DNA from: a virus
Virus record (IMG/VR): IMGVR_UViG_3300018079_000001
Coordinates: 1-64,000 of that record
Reading direction: 5' to 3' (one strand)
DNA length: 64,000 bases
Of this stretch, positions 41,231-50,620 are shown piece by piece. How positions within the stretch are numbered: the stretch's first letter is position 1; each line of letters begins with the position of its first letter. The notes below the pieces were generated by a model, which saw nothing but the letters and a program-made list of their open reading frames with translations, had not been told where the DNA came from and did no database searches. The position numbers and the translations under genes are program-made.

Positions 41231-43905
41231 TGGCTGAAGTTCTCATAAATCACGTCTTCAACAATCCGCAGCCGGACGATGTGGGGCCGCACACGTATGT
41301 GAAACCGACTGATTGGAATGCCTCTGAAGTGTTCGGTGGCGGCGGTACAGACGGTGACCTTGTCACGTGGAACCCGGCGTCTTCGACGAAAGCATCATTC
41401 CGTACAATCGTCGCGGGCACGGGTATTTCGGTCAGCATCACGGCTGGACAGATTCAAATTTCGACGACGGTCTCTGGGGTTGGTGGGACAGGTACGGCCG
41501 GGAAGTTGTCGAAGTGGACGGGTGTATCCTCACTCGGTGACTCTATGGTCATCGAAAGTGCAACCGGTCTCACGATCGGGGGTGTCGGACCGCACGCTTG
41601 GGGCGCAAGTACGAATGCTAACGTACAGTTCTTGATTGCAGGGACATTCTCGCCTGCTGGCACAGGCAGAGCCTTCGAGGTTGGTTCGACTCTCAGCGGC
41701 GCCTCGGGGCAGGACGAATATCTCGTCAACATCAACGGATCGGTTGTGGCTTTTGGCTCGCCCTCTCTCCTGGCGGGTTTGCGGGTCGCTCCGACCTTTA
41801 GTGGCGGTACCCCTGTCGATACGGTCGGTATTCGAGTCGCATCCTTTACGGCGATCGGCACGGTGGCTTCGGGCATCAAACTAGACGCTCCGACTGGTGC
41901 TACTACTAACTACGCTCTGTGGGCGCCCACAGGAAACGTGCAGTTCGATGGTTCGATCGTTGCGGCCGGGAACGCGGCGAAGACTGTACGGACTGACTTC
42001 CAGATAGAGTCAAACTCCGGGCGCGGGAACTTCTTTGTTCAGGGTTCGGCGGACGGCGGCACCCACGCAGGCATTGGTCGAGCAGTGAAATTCATTGCGG
42101 CTGCTACGACCGCGTTCCCGTTTGTCATCTCTCACAGCGCGGCGCAGCCGGTCGTGTTCGGGACAAGCGACACAGAGAGAATGCGGATTGACAGCGCAGG
42201 GTCTTGGACCCTCAGCATTGCCGGGCCGCACGCCATCGGTGGCACTGTCGTTACTGGCACGCAGCTAACCTTGAAGGGTACATTTAGCCCGGGTGTCTTC
42301 GAGGTACGCGGACTAGAAGTAGCAATGTCACTCCAAGCAGCGTCAAATCTTGACGTATACGGATTGGTGCTGAGTCCTACCCTGATCGAATCGGGAGCAG
42401 GTACACACCCCAACCTTGCGGCTCTTAAAGTCGCTCCTTCTGTAACTGGCAATATTGCAAACGTCACCGATCTTTCTGGTATTTTGGTCAACACTTTCGT
42501 CGCCGGTTCAATCGGCACCACCACCAACGCGTCTGGCATCAAGATCAACGCTGCTCCTACAGGCGCGACAAACAACCGCTCATTGTGGGTAGCGGCAGGT
42601 AGTGTTGAAATCACTTCAGCCGGATCGCACGCTATTGGTGGTGTGATTAACGATGGGGTTGGATTCTATATCAGAGGCACATTCGCGTCGGCGCAGTCCT
42701 TCGCGCGGGCTTTGCAAGTAGATCAAACCCTAACCGCTACCGGGGACAACGGCAGCCTGGTTGGCCTCTATATAAATCCAGTGCTGACAGAACGAGCAGC
42801 CGGTACGCACCCAATTCTGGCGGGTATCTTCGTTCAACCGACCGTTATAGCCGGTGCCGCAGCAACAACTCTATTCGCGGGCATTCATGTCGCCGCCCTG
42901 GTAGCTCAAAGCGGGACGAGTGCCGCAGCCTCTCTGAATATCGACAGTGAACCGACCGGAGCTACTACCAACTATGCATTACGTGTCCAGTCCGGTAAGA
43001 CTCTCCTAGTAGGTCAGACCGCCGTAGGGTCTCTTGGTGGTGGCGACGCGCAGTTTACACTCGCTGGTGCGTGGACCGGAACAACCCAAACAGAAATGAT
43101 GCGAGCGTCTACAACGCTGACTGCTGTAGTGGGGGCGGGGGCTTTCGGACTTATCTTCGTCCCAACATTCGTCGAGGCAGGCTCAGGCACACACAGTCAG
43201 CTTACCGGCATCTATGTGGCCCCGACGTTCACGAACGGTGCCGGAGCGACCACGAATATTTTCGGTATCAATATCGACATGGGCGCAGTCGGAGCGATTG
43301 CCCCGACTACCGCCGCTGCGCTGCGCATTGCGGCCCCGACCGGCGCGACGAACAACTATGCGATCCTGGTAGCATCGGGCCTCACCTTGCTTGGCGGCGA
43401 CCTGACTATCACTAAGACTGCCCCGGTCCTGACGATCGAGGGCTCGGGCGTCACTTCGGCCTTCGAAGTTTGGCGGACGAACGGCACCGACCGCTGGTCT
43501 GTAGGAGTGGCTTCGGGAGCCACCGACTTGTTATTTCAAGCGGGCAGCCCTGGCGCGACCGCCTTTCTGACATTGACGAATGCCGGTAACATCGCACTCT
43601 TCGCGGCCGGTTCGTTCGGTAGCGGCACCCTGGTGCTGTTTGTCGGCAACGCGACGACTGCACCGACGACAAATCCGACTAGCGGCGGCATCCTATACTC
43701 GGAGGCGGGCGCAGGGAAGTGGCGCGGTAGCGGCGGCACAGTGACAACCTTCGGCCCTGCCGAACCGCATTGTCCGACGTGCGGTAACGACTTTATGCAT
43801 GAGTGGGAGAATGAGCGGACCGGCTACTTGGCGGTCTGCATGTCATGCTTGACTGACGAGATTGGCGCGCGGTCGTGGATCATCAAGCGCGCGGGAAGGG
43901 CATAA
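41230..43905 (+). CDS. Large tail fibre protein with C-terminal zinc knuckles
   Basis: 891 residues. The N-terminus (NHVFNNPQPDDVGPHTYVKP) is typical of phage fibres. The body has four recurring blocks ending PTGAT(T/N)N(Y/R)(A/S)L (codes at about 41888, 42551, 42952, 43332), three of them preceded by GTH(P/S)xL. The C-terminus is different: HCPTCGNDF, then VCMSCLTDEIG, a four-Cys knuckle. Likely the trimeric receptor fibre; the knuckle may be a cap or assembly tag. Confidence 0.75.
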   Translation: MAEVLINHVFNNPQPDDVGPHTYVKPTDWNASEVFGGGGTDGDLVTWNPASSTKASFRTIVAGTGISVSITAGQIQISTTVSGVGGTGTAGKLSKWTGVSSLGDSMVIESATGLTIGGVGPHAWGASTNANVQFLIAGTFSPAGTGRAFEVGSTLSGASGQDEYLVNINGSVVAFGSPSLLAGLRVAPTFSGGTPVDTVGIRVASFTAIGTVASGIKLDAPTGATTNYALWAPTGNVQFDGSIVAAGNAAKTVRTDFQIESNSGRGNFFVQGSADGGTHAGIGRAVKFIAAATTAFPFVISHSAAQPVVFGTSDTERMRIDSAGSWTLSIAGPHAIGGTVVTGTQLTLKGTFSPGVFEVRGLEVAMSLQAASNLDVYGLVLSPTLIESGAGTHPNLAALKVAPSVTGNIANVTDLSGILVNTFVAGSIGTTTNASGIKINAAPTGATNNRSLWVAAGSVEITSAGSHAIGGVINDGVGFYIRGTFASAQSFARALQVDQTLTATGDNGSLVGLYINPVLTERAAGTHPILAGIFVQPTVIAGAAATTLFAGIHVAALVAQSGTSAAASLNIDSEPTGATTNYALRVQSGKTLLVGQTAVGSLGGGDAQFTLAGAWTGTTQTEMMRASTTLTAVVGAGAFGLIFVPTFVEAGSGTHSQLTGIYVAPTFTNGAGATTNIFGINIDMGAVGAIAPTTAAALRIAAPTGATNNYAILVASGLTLLGGDLTITKTAPVLTIEGSGVTSAFEVWRTNGTDRWSVGVASGATDLLFQAGSPGATAFLTLTNAGNIALFAAGSFGSGTLVLFVGNATTAPTTNPTSGGILYSEAGAGKWRGSGGTVTTFGPAEPHCPTCGNDFMHEWENERTGYLAVCMSCLTDEIGARSWIIKRAGRA

Positions 43906-43911
43906 AAAGCC

Positions 43912-44277
43912 ATGGCTTCTCTGGATAGGAAAGTTGCAGCGCTTCAAACGACCGATGCCGTGCAGGTGAGTGCGTTCACGTTCGCGGTGGCTGATGACAC
44001 TGTCGTTTCGATCACGGCCAAGGTGACAGCCCTGCAATCGGGACAGGGAACCGGAAAGTCCTTCTGGCTATTCGGCTCAGCCAGGAAGGCGGGGGCGGCG
44101 GCAGCGGTCTTGCTAGGAGCCGCCTTGGCTATCGTCACTGCGCAGGGAGACGCAGGGGCGGTGTTGTGGGATGCAGTCATCGACCTGAGTTCTCCTAACC
44201 TTAGGATTAGAGTCACAGGCGTAGCCGCGACCACGATCAATTGGTTGGTCAGCGTTGACATTCACGTCGCACCCTAA
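43912..44277 (+). CDS. Small fibre-associated protein
   Basis: 121 residues, beta-rich with one Ala-rich stretch (AGAAAAVLLGAALAIV). Between fibre and tail hub genes. Not recognised. Confidence 0.5.
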   Translation: MASLDRKVAALQTTDAVQVSAFTFAVADDTVVSITAKVTALQSGQGTGKSFWLFGSARKAGAAAAVLLGAALAIVTAQGDAGAVLWDAVIDLSSPNLRIRVTGVAATTINWLVSVDIHVAP

Positions 44278-44299
44278 AAAGTGAGGCCCTAGAGGCTCC

Positions 44300-46102
44300 A
44301 TGGCGACCGCATTTCAGTTAAACGCATTCCAGAACCCGGAGACGTACGACCACTTTGGGTTTCAGGTTTCAGTCACGCCCATTGTAGGGCCTGATGGAAT
44401 CGCCAGCGCGTTCACTATTGACCAATCAGTACAGATGGCGTCTGACCAGTGGGAGTTGGCACTCACTTCTTCGGAGCAGTGGCGTGCCCGTTCACGAACG
44501 AATTCGGTTGATTTGTCCACCGGTCTGATCAACGCACTCGGCGACCCTGATCTAGTCAAGCACGTCAAGGAGGGCAAGACGGACGAGTGGGAGTTAGAGT
44601 TCTTGCCGGACAAGCTGATTGGTCGCATGCGTGGGCGCGATGCGATGGCGTTTGCACTCGACACCGCACTCTTCATCTCATACGTGAGCGGCGGTGTGGC
44701 TCCTCCGGCTATCGACCCTGCGCTTCTGCCGCCCGGTCTACAGCCTATATTGGGAGTGACAGAGCGGCTCTACCTGCCGGGTCATTGGCTTGCATCCACC
44801 ATCTGCCGTGACCTGGCAACGCGAGTCGGACTCGACATAAGCTATCAGGCGCCGGAGTATGTGTTGCGGGAAGACGTGGAAGTCAACGGACCAGCCCTTG
44901 GGGCGATTCAGCAAATCATTGAGCCCTTTACCCACTTCGAGCCGTTCAAGGTTGACGTGTGGGTTGAAGGTAAGACGCTGATGATTCGTCAGCGGCAGGG
45001 ACTCGTCGAGAGTCCTGGGCCGCTCGGTCCGCTGCCGGGCACGTTGAACACGGTTTCCATCGGTGATTTGCGGGCGAACAGTCTAACGATTCGTGCACAC
45101 TTTCTCGACTACATCCGTATCTTTCGGGCACTTGGTGCCGTGTTGGATTGTAGTGCGAGTAGCGCGAACAGGACGATAGGCATAAGAGATCAATTCACGG
45201 CTGGTGACTTCCGCACTACCATCGCCAAGGAAGTTCGTGTTCTTGACAAAGCGGACATGGGCTCGCAGACCGATGTTGTAGACCTGCGAAACGCCCACAT
45301 GGTGTCCCGTGAAACTGTAGTGCATCTTCAGGACCCTTTGATTCTCGACGCGAATTGCCGCATCATAAACAGTCCACTAGACCGGGGCTCCCAAACACTG
45401 CTCGAAGAGGAAATCCAAGAGACGTTTGAAGGGCTGACTACTACTGCCTTTCGACAGACGAAACGCATTACGGTGACTAACGTGTACGACAACAACAACT
45501 TCATGACCGGGCAGGACACCGTCACTGAGGAACGAGATGCGACCGATCCCGCGTCGCAGCTTCAGGTAACTAAGCGCGAAAGCCAAGTCTTCAGCGACAA
45601 CGGTCCTAAAATGTGGGGGGCGCGTGCGACGAAATGGTCAATCGACAGCGACGGTACATCATCTGTTGATTCTGTGCAGTCGGCTCCTGGTAGCGGTGTT
45701 CGTCCTGGTGGTCCCGGTCGTGCACCCGTAGAGACAGCGACAGATTCACAGCGAGCGTTCAAGGCGGCGATCATTGACAATTTACCAGGGGCTAAGGATT
45801 TTTCCCTGAAGAACGACAACCTGAAGCAGGACCAAATCGACATGATCTATAATCAGGCGGTCGCGTCATCGGGGGCGCAGGAGTACGAAGTCCAGTTCGT
45901 CGCCGCGCAGATTCCCTGGATCAAGAAAGGGCAGATGCTCAAGATCACCGGCCTGGTGTACGAAGACGGAGTGACGCCTGTGGATTTGCCTAACATGCTC
46001 GTTCTCGACACCAGAATTGTCCACACAGAAGAGTCGTCGAATCCGACTTCGCTTGTGCAAATAAAAGCGGTCTTTTGGTCGAAGACGTGGGGGCAGGGAT
46101 AA
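44300..46102 (+). CDS. Tail hub / baseplate-like protein
   Basis: 600 residues. ASAFTIDQSVQMASDQWELAL at the start, then LASTICRDLATRVGLDISY and KTLMIRQR recall tail-hub proteins (gp27/gpD-like beta domains that ring the tail tip). The C-terminal third (IPWIKKGQMLKITG) fits a further barrel. No lysozyme domain visible. Confidence 0.6.
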   Translation: MATAFQLNAFQNPETYDHFGFQVSVTPIVGPDGIASAFTIDQSVQMASDQWELALTSSEQWRARSRTNSVDLSTGLINALGDPDLVKHVKEGKTDEWELEFLPDKLIGRMRGRDAMAFALDTALFISYVSGGVAPPAIDPALLPPGLQPILGVTERLYLPGHWLASTICRDLATRVGLDISYQAPEYVLREDVEVNGPALGAIQQIIEPFTHFEPFKVDVWVEGKTLMIRQRQGLVESPGPLGPLPGTLNTVSIGDLRANSLTIRAHFLDYIRIFRALGAVLDCSASSANRTIGIRDQFTAGDFRTTIAKEVRVLDKADMGSQTDVVDLRNAHMVSRETVVHLQDPLILDANCRIINSPLDRGSQTLLEEEIQETFEGLTTTAFRQTKRITVTNVYDNNNFMTGQDTVTEERDATDPASQLQVTKRESQVFSDNGPKMWGARATKWSIDSDGTSSVDSVQSAPGSGVRPGGPGRAPVETATDSQRAFKAAIIDNLPGAKDFSLKNDNLKQDQIDMIYNQAVASSGAQEYEVQFVAAQIPWIKKGQMLKITGLVYEDGVTPVDLPNMLVLDTRIVHTEESSNPTSLVQIKAVFWSKTWGQG

Positions 46103-46368
46103 TGCCAGTCCCACGAGCTACGACAGCAGTTACGAAAGCCGGGGCAATAGGGACCACCACGTTTTCCTCCGGTGGAGCGGGCTGGATACTGAAGGCTGTG
46201 ATCGTGGGCAAAGTCAGCGACCAGAACAACACGTACTATCTAAATCTGAACGGGTCCATCGTGCGCGCGGAAGCCTCGATCGACGCCCCCCTTGATGTCG
46301 GGCACACAGTATGGGTAGGACCAGGACCTACCAAAGGCACGTATGTGATTCAAGGAACGGGTGCGTAA
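46102..46368 (+). CDS. Small tail-tip beta-barrel protein
   Basis: 88 residues; ATG overlaps the hub stop. Pattern LDVGHTVWVGPGPTKGTYVIQGTGA is OB-like. Followed by a gene that begins with the same MPxPRA start (MPVPRATTAVTKAG and MPAPRAITQIQEAR). Confidence 0.55.
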   Translation: MPVPRATTAVTKAGAIGTTTFSSGGAGWILKAVIVGKVSDQNNTYYLNLNGSIVRAEASIDAPLDVGHTVWVGPGPTKGTYVIQGTGA

Positions 46369-48602
46369 TGCCCGCGCCGAGAGCGATCACTCAGATACAG
46401 GAAGCCAGAGTTGGCACAAAGATCACGAAGGAAGTGGTCGAAGGAGTGCAGGGCAACCGCTACCGCATACACGGTGTGTGGGTGCCTGGCGCAGATACGC
46501 AGGCAAAAGTAGGGGATGTTGTGCACGTGCAGTGGTTGACTCATACGCGTGAGCTGGATACCCCACTCAGGATCGTCAGCTACAATGTCAGACGCGGCAG
46601 TGTGTTCTTACCTTCGGAGGAGGGACTAGCACTCGTCGAAGAGTTGTTCGTGGACGTACCTACTGGAGAGGTTTACTTCAGGAACAGCAAACAAATCACA
46701 AAACTCAAAGTTCGTGAGTTGCTCCCGCGCGATCCCGACTACGTGCAGTTCGGAATTGACGGCGTGTATTTTGTTGTCAGAACTTCAACACCGTTTACGC
46801 CCGGCAGCTACACAATCGGGCAGACGCCTCTCTATCATATCTTCAAACTGAACCGAACAAGCGGTACAAAACACCTGTCTGCCACGGCCGTCGCGACGTT
46901 CGTGCGCACGGAGAGTCCCGTCGCGAGTAATCTGGCCTTAGTTGACGTACGTCTCGTCGGGGCAATGACCGGGTCGTCGAAATGGGCTCAGGGAACCACA
47001 GTCCATCCAGGCGGAATCGGGGATTCAACAGGGACCAGCATCAGCGATATATCCGCTTCGGCTTCGCAGGACATCACTCGAACCATCCATTTGAATGTAG
47101 CCAATCACGACGGAACCAGTCCGTTCTTCTTCAAAAGTCAAACTATTGACGAAGTGCATGTAAACGAGGCGGGGGATCTGCTCATTGTCTTGAGTGTTCA
47201 AGTAGACCTCTGCATGAACAAAGAACACGGCATTGGTATCATCAACCCGCTGACCGGCCTCGTCGGCACCCAAAAACTTTATGTAGAAGGCGCAGAGTGC
47301 GTCTTCACCCCAACACTAGAAGACTTCGGTGTCGCTGATTCTGATTTCTCGTACCCGATCGCCAGGTCTCATGTCTTCGTAATCAATAACACGCTTGGGG
47401 TCATTCTCTTCCGTTCCTGTCCGCCGATAATCACGAAAACCGTCACCTCAGAATACCACCAGTTTCGCGGAGCACAAACCCACCTTTTTGATTCACTAGG
47501 CGCGGAGTTGTGCGGAATAGCTCGTTTCGATCCGGAAGTTTGGACTGGAAGTGATGCAGGAGCACCCACAGTCGCTTTTGGAAACATTGGGGTTCACGGT
47601 CATCTTGGCAAGTCTATTGATGGTTGGGATACGCGCTTAACCTTCATCGGAAACCCGGCGACCTTTTTCACCACGGTAGACATTGCTGACAGTAAATCTT
47701 TAGAAATGGCATACGGGCCAAGTGGCGCATTTCCTCAGGGAGGACTCAAAGTCACTTACAACCGCACTCTTCGACAAATCAATCACATTATCCAGTGGGA
47801 GATCGCCGGGAGGTTTATCCCTCGGCTCGTCAAGGACAAGGCGGGTGTCGGAACTGTCTTTCTCCGCGCGAGAAAGGTGATACAAGGGGTTGGAATCGCC
47901 TATGAGGTGGGCGCCTTTATGTTGGACCTAGAGACCAGTGTGCTCACCACCATCCACCCGATGACCGCCAGCCCGGTCGGAGGCCAGTTCATCGGCAGCG
48001 ACATCAAAGTCGGGTTCGATGACATAACATTCCCTTGGCTGGACTATGTTTCAGCACAGAACGCGACGGCGCACGAAATCCTGATGCGTGTACGGTACGC
48101 GCCGGACGCGACAAATGTGACAGACGCGATCGAAGTATACAATCGCGACACAGAAGTTCTTCGAGTGTTGGACACGGTCACAACAGTGCAAGGAGACGAG
48201 ACGCATCTACCACCAGACCCCGCGCTCGCTCCGATTCTGGCGTGGACCAAACGACAATTCGCGCTTCTACGTCCTGACTTTACGTTTTGGGCCGCTGACG
48301 CGGATATGGACCCGACTGAACAAATCTTTCCTGCACCAGCCATAGATGCGGAGAAAGACGCGGACATTTTCCTGGACATCAAAAAAGCAAACGTACCAGG
48401 CTCGACTCTTACGATGGGAGTACGACCGAAAGAGTTTCGTGATGGTTCAGTTCCTAGAACCGCTGGAAAGAGAAAAAAGCTACCGACGACAACGCCGCCT
48501 CCTCTTCTCGTACCGAAGAGGCAGAACGTCGTCAGAGACTCTAACGAGCAGCAGGAAATTTATCCTGGGCCGTCGTTCAGAACAACCAAAGCAGGGAGCT
48601 AA
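46368..48602 (+). CDS. Large tail-tip protein
   Basis: 744 residues. An N-terminal OB-like barrel (VEGVQGNRYRIHGVWVPGAD, then VGDVVHVQWL) paralogous in layout to the 46102 protein, then a long beta-rich body. Likely part of the adsorption apparatus. No enzymatic motif found. Confidence 0.6.
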   Translation: MPAPRAITQIQEARVGTKITKEVVEGVQGNRYRIHGVWVPGADTQAKVGDVVHVQWLTHTRELDTPLRIVSYNVRRGSVFLPSEEGLALVEELFVDVPTGEVYFRNSKQITKLKVRELLPRDPDYVQFGIDGVYFVVRTSTPFTPGSYTIGQTPLYHIFKLNRTSGTKHLSATAVATFVRTESPVASNLALVDVRLVGAMTGSSKWAQGTTVHPGGIGDSTGTSISDISASASQDITRTIHLNVANHDGTSPFFFKSQTIDEVHVNEAGDLLIVLSVQVDLCMNKEHGIGIINPLTGLVGTQKLYVEGAECVFTPTLEDFGVADSDFSYPIARSHVFVINNTLGVILFRSCPPIITKTVTSEYHQFRGAQTHLFDSLGAELCGIARFDPEVWTGSDAGAPTVAFGNIGVHGHLGKSIDGWDTRLTFIGNPATFFTTVDIADSKSLEMAYGPSGAFPQGGLKVTYNRTLRQINHIIQWEIAGRFIPRLVKDKAGVGTVFLRARKVIQGVGIAYEVGAFMLDLETSVLTTIHPMTASPVGGQFIGSDIKVGFDDITFPWLDYVSAQNATAHEILMRVRYAPDATNVTDAIEVYNRDTEVLRVLDTVTTVQGDETHLPPDPALAPILAWTKRQFALLRPDFTFWAADADMDPTEQIFPAPAIDAEKDADIFLDIKKANVPGSTLTMGVRPKEFRDGSVPRTAGKRKKLPTTTPPPLLVPKRQNVVRDSNEQQEIYPGPSFRTTKAGS

Positions 48603-48604
48603 AT

Positions 48605-49075
48605 ATGGTCATCACAGCGCAAATTCCAAAGGACCGCATCGGACACGGCACGATCACCTGGGAAGGTGGCTTCGGCCGCTGTCGCGGCAAGGCCGACAAT
48701 CAGAAAGCCTCCGAGCACGGCAACCCAACCCGTGACCCCCGACGCCCGTGGGGCGATCACCCTGCCGGCCACTATGTCGTGACTGGTGTTCGCACAGTCA
48801 TCGTCGGACAGGATCACAGTTACGGCCCGGTGAAGATCGACATTCAGCCTGCCGATCTGTCGAGTGACGACGAGTGCGCGACGCGCGAGAATGCCGAGGG
48901 CGGCGACGATGGTATTTTGATTCACGGGGGCGACCCACAAGCTGATGGGGTTTCTCTCCGAGCGACCTACGGCTGCTTGCGTGTCTCGAATGAGACAGCC
49001 CGCGCGCTTGCTCTGGTGATCAAGGCCGCGATGGCAGCCGGCGAGCACGTCGAGTACAACTGCGAGGCAGCCTGA
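48605..49075 (+). CDS. L,D-transpeptidase-like (YkuD fold) protein
   Basis: 156 residues. LIHGG (H107) and, 17 residues on, ATYGCLRVSN (C124) reproduce the HG ... (S/T)xGC(I/L)R active site of YkuD L,D-transpeptidases. No signal peptide. As the last gene of the tail operon it may act on peptidoglycan from the virion or during lysis; that role is inferred. Confidence 0.65.
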   Translation: MVITAQIPKDRIGHGTITWEGGFGRCRGKADNQKASEHGNPTRDPRRPWGDHPAGHYVVTGVRTVIVGQDHSYGPVKIDIQPADLSSDDECATRENAEGGDDGILIHGGDPQADGVSLRATYGCLRVSNETARALALVIKAAMAAGEHVEYNCEAA

Positions 49076-49096
49076 CCACAAAAGCGAAGCAGCCCG

Positions 49097-49118
49097 TTGA
49101 TCCTACTAAGTAGGAGGG
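49097..49118 (+). promoter_or_regulatory. Hairpin/Shine-Dalgarno repeat, copy 3
   Basis: Same sequence as at 1608. The codon 8 bases after its Shine-Dalgarno, where copy 1 has ATG, is CTG (49126). Confidence 0.75.
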
Positions 49119-49125
49119 CACTACC

Positions 49126-50607
49126 CTGGACTCTTCTACTATTGAAGTCGGACCTGTGTGGGCTCGGTTGCGTGGACCTGTCGGACAGGTGAACTACGTC
49201 CGCGAGTCTCTGACGCTCGACACGCCCGGTGTCGAGTACATGCGATGGAAGGTCGGTGACGGCAAGACGCGCTTCCTGCGTCGCGGTGATGTTTTTCTGT
49301 CTGGCCTCACGTGGCGCGTGGCGCAGATTCTTGTCGGGGGCGGCTACCCGATGCCCACCGTGAAGTGGCCGCTTGTCATGGAGCGCAAACCGTGGACGCC
49401 AACACCGCTCGACACGCGCGGGTACCAGGAGCCCGCTGTCGTGAAGATGGTGCGAGCGCGTCGTATGGGTGTGCAATCACCAACTGGTTCGGGCAAGACG
49501 ATGATTGGCGTCGAGGCTGCGCGTCGCATCGGGCACCGCACGCTGTGGCTCACACACCGAAAGGAACTGTTGGCGCAGACAGCCGACGTATTCCGTGACA
49601 GCCTCGGCATCGTGCCAGGTATAGTTGGGGCGGGCAAGGATTTCGAAGGCGACGGCCGTCTCGTGATCGCATCGGTGCAGACGCTCGCGCGCATGCTCGA
49701 TAAGAAGCGTGGGGCTCCTGACACAGTAAAGCCGTGGCTCGCTGACTTCGGCTGCGTCATCGGAGACGAAGGGCACCACGCATCGGCGCCGACGTGGCAG
49801 GACATCTTCGAAGCATGCACGAACGCCAACTACCGTTTCGTTCTCTCCGCGACACTCGACACCGGCAATGAAGTGAGCAACTGGAAGATCGAGGGTGCGA
49901 CCGGACCGACATACATCGTCGCCGAGACAGCGGACCTGGCAAGGCAAGGCTTCCTCGCCATGCCCCACGTGATCGTTCTTCGAGTGCCCACTGACACTTA
50001 CCCGTCATACGAAGAGATCAGGGATGTTGTCTGCCCTGGCTGGCAAGCCAACCCTCGCGCCTTGCGCTCCCTTGGGGCCAGGCTATTCACCGAGACGTAC
50101 GAACGTGGCATCATGAACAATGGAGCCCGCAACAGCATGGTCGTTCTAACGGCTGTTCAGCACGCGACTAGACAGGAAAAAGTTCTCGTGCTATGCTCAA
50201 GGGTTCCCCATGCGGCGGCTCTCATGGACGATGCACGACGCCTGAACCCCTGCCCCGTGTATGTACTCGACGGCGGGTGTAACGACCTGACACGACAGGC
50301 GACCCTGAACCTGTTCAAGCGTGGAGCCGGCGCAATCCTGTTCGCCACACCGTTTTTCCGAGAGGGAGTTGACATACCACAGATCGACGTGGGGGTACTG
50401 GCAGGTGGTGGGCTCTCCGACGTGGCCGTGACTCAGGGGCTCGGGCGGGTGCTTCGACCACGACCCGACAAGGCTGAGGTTCTCTGGTACGACTTCATGG
50501 ACGGCGGGGCTCTGACCGACCGCCCCGAGAAGGACTACCTTCGGGTACACTCCGAGTCGCGCCTGGCACTCTACACAACTTCAGGCTTCAAGGTGGAGAC
50601 TCGCTAA
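49126..50607 (+). CDS. Superfamily II DNA/RNA helicase
   Basis: 493 residues if started at CTG 49126; the next in-frame candidate, GTG 49156, has no Shine-Dalgarno. Motif I QSPTGSGKT (K124), Ia LTHRKELLAQ, II GDEGH (D214), III LSAT, V GVDIPQIDVG and VI QGLGRVLRP are all in order, so a RAD3/XPB-like helicase is expected. It opens the replication block. Confidence 0.85.
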   Translation: MDSSTIEVGPVWARLRGPVGQVNYVRESLTLDTPGVEYMRWKVGDGKTRFLRRGDVFLSGLTWRVAQILVGGGYPMPTVKWPLVMERKPWTPTPLDTRGYQEPAVVKMVRARRMGVQSPTGSGKTMIGVEAARRIGHRTLWLTHRKELLAQTADVFRDSLGIVPGIVGAGKDFEGDGRLVIASVQTLARMLDKKRGAPDTVKPWLADFGCVIGDEGHHASAPTWQDIFEACTNANYRFVLSATLDTGNEVSNWKIEGATGPTYIVAETADLARQGFLAMPHVIVLRVPTDTYPSYEEIRDVVCPGWQANPRALRSLGARLFTETYERGIMNNGARNSMVVLTAVQHATRQEKVLVLCSRVPHAAALMDDARRLNPCPVYVLDGGCNDLTRQATLNLFKRGAGAILFATPFFREGVDIPQIDVGVLAGGGLSDVAVTQGLGRVLRPRPDKAEVLWYDFMDGGALTDRPEKDYLRVHSESRLALYTTSGFKVETR

Positions 50608-50620
50608 TGATCGGAAGAGC

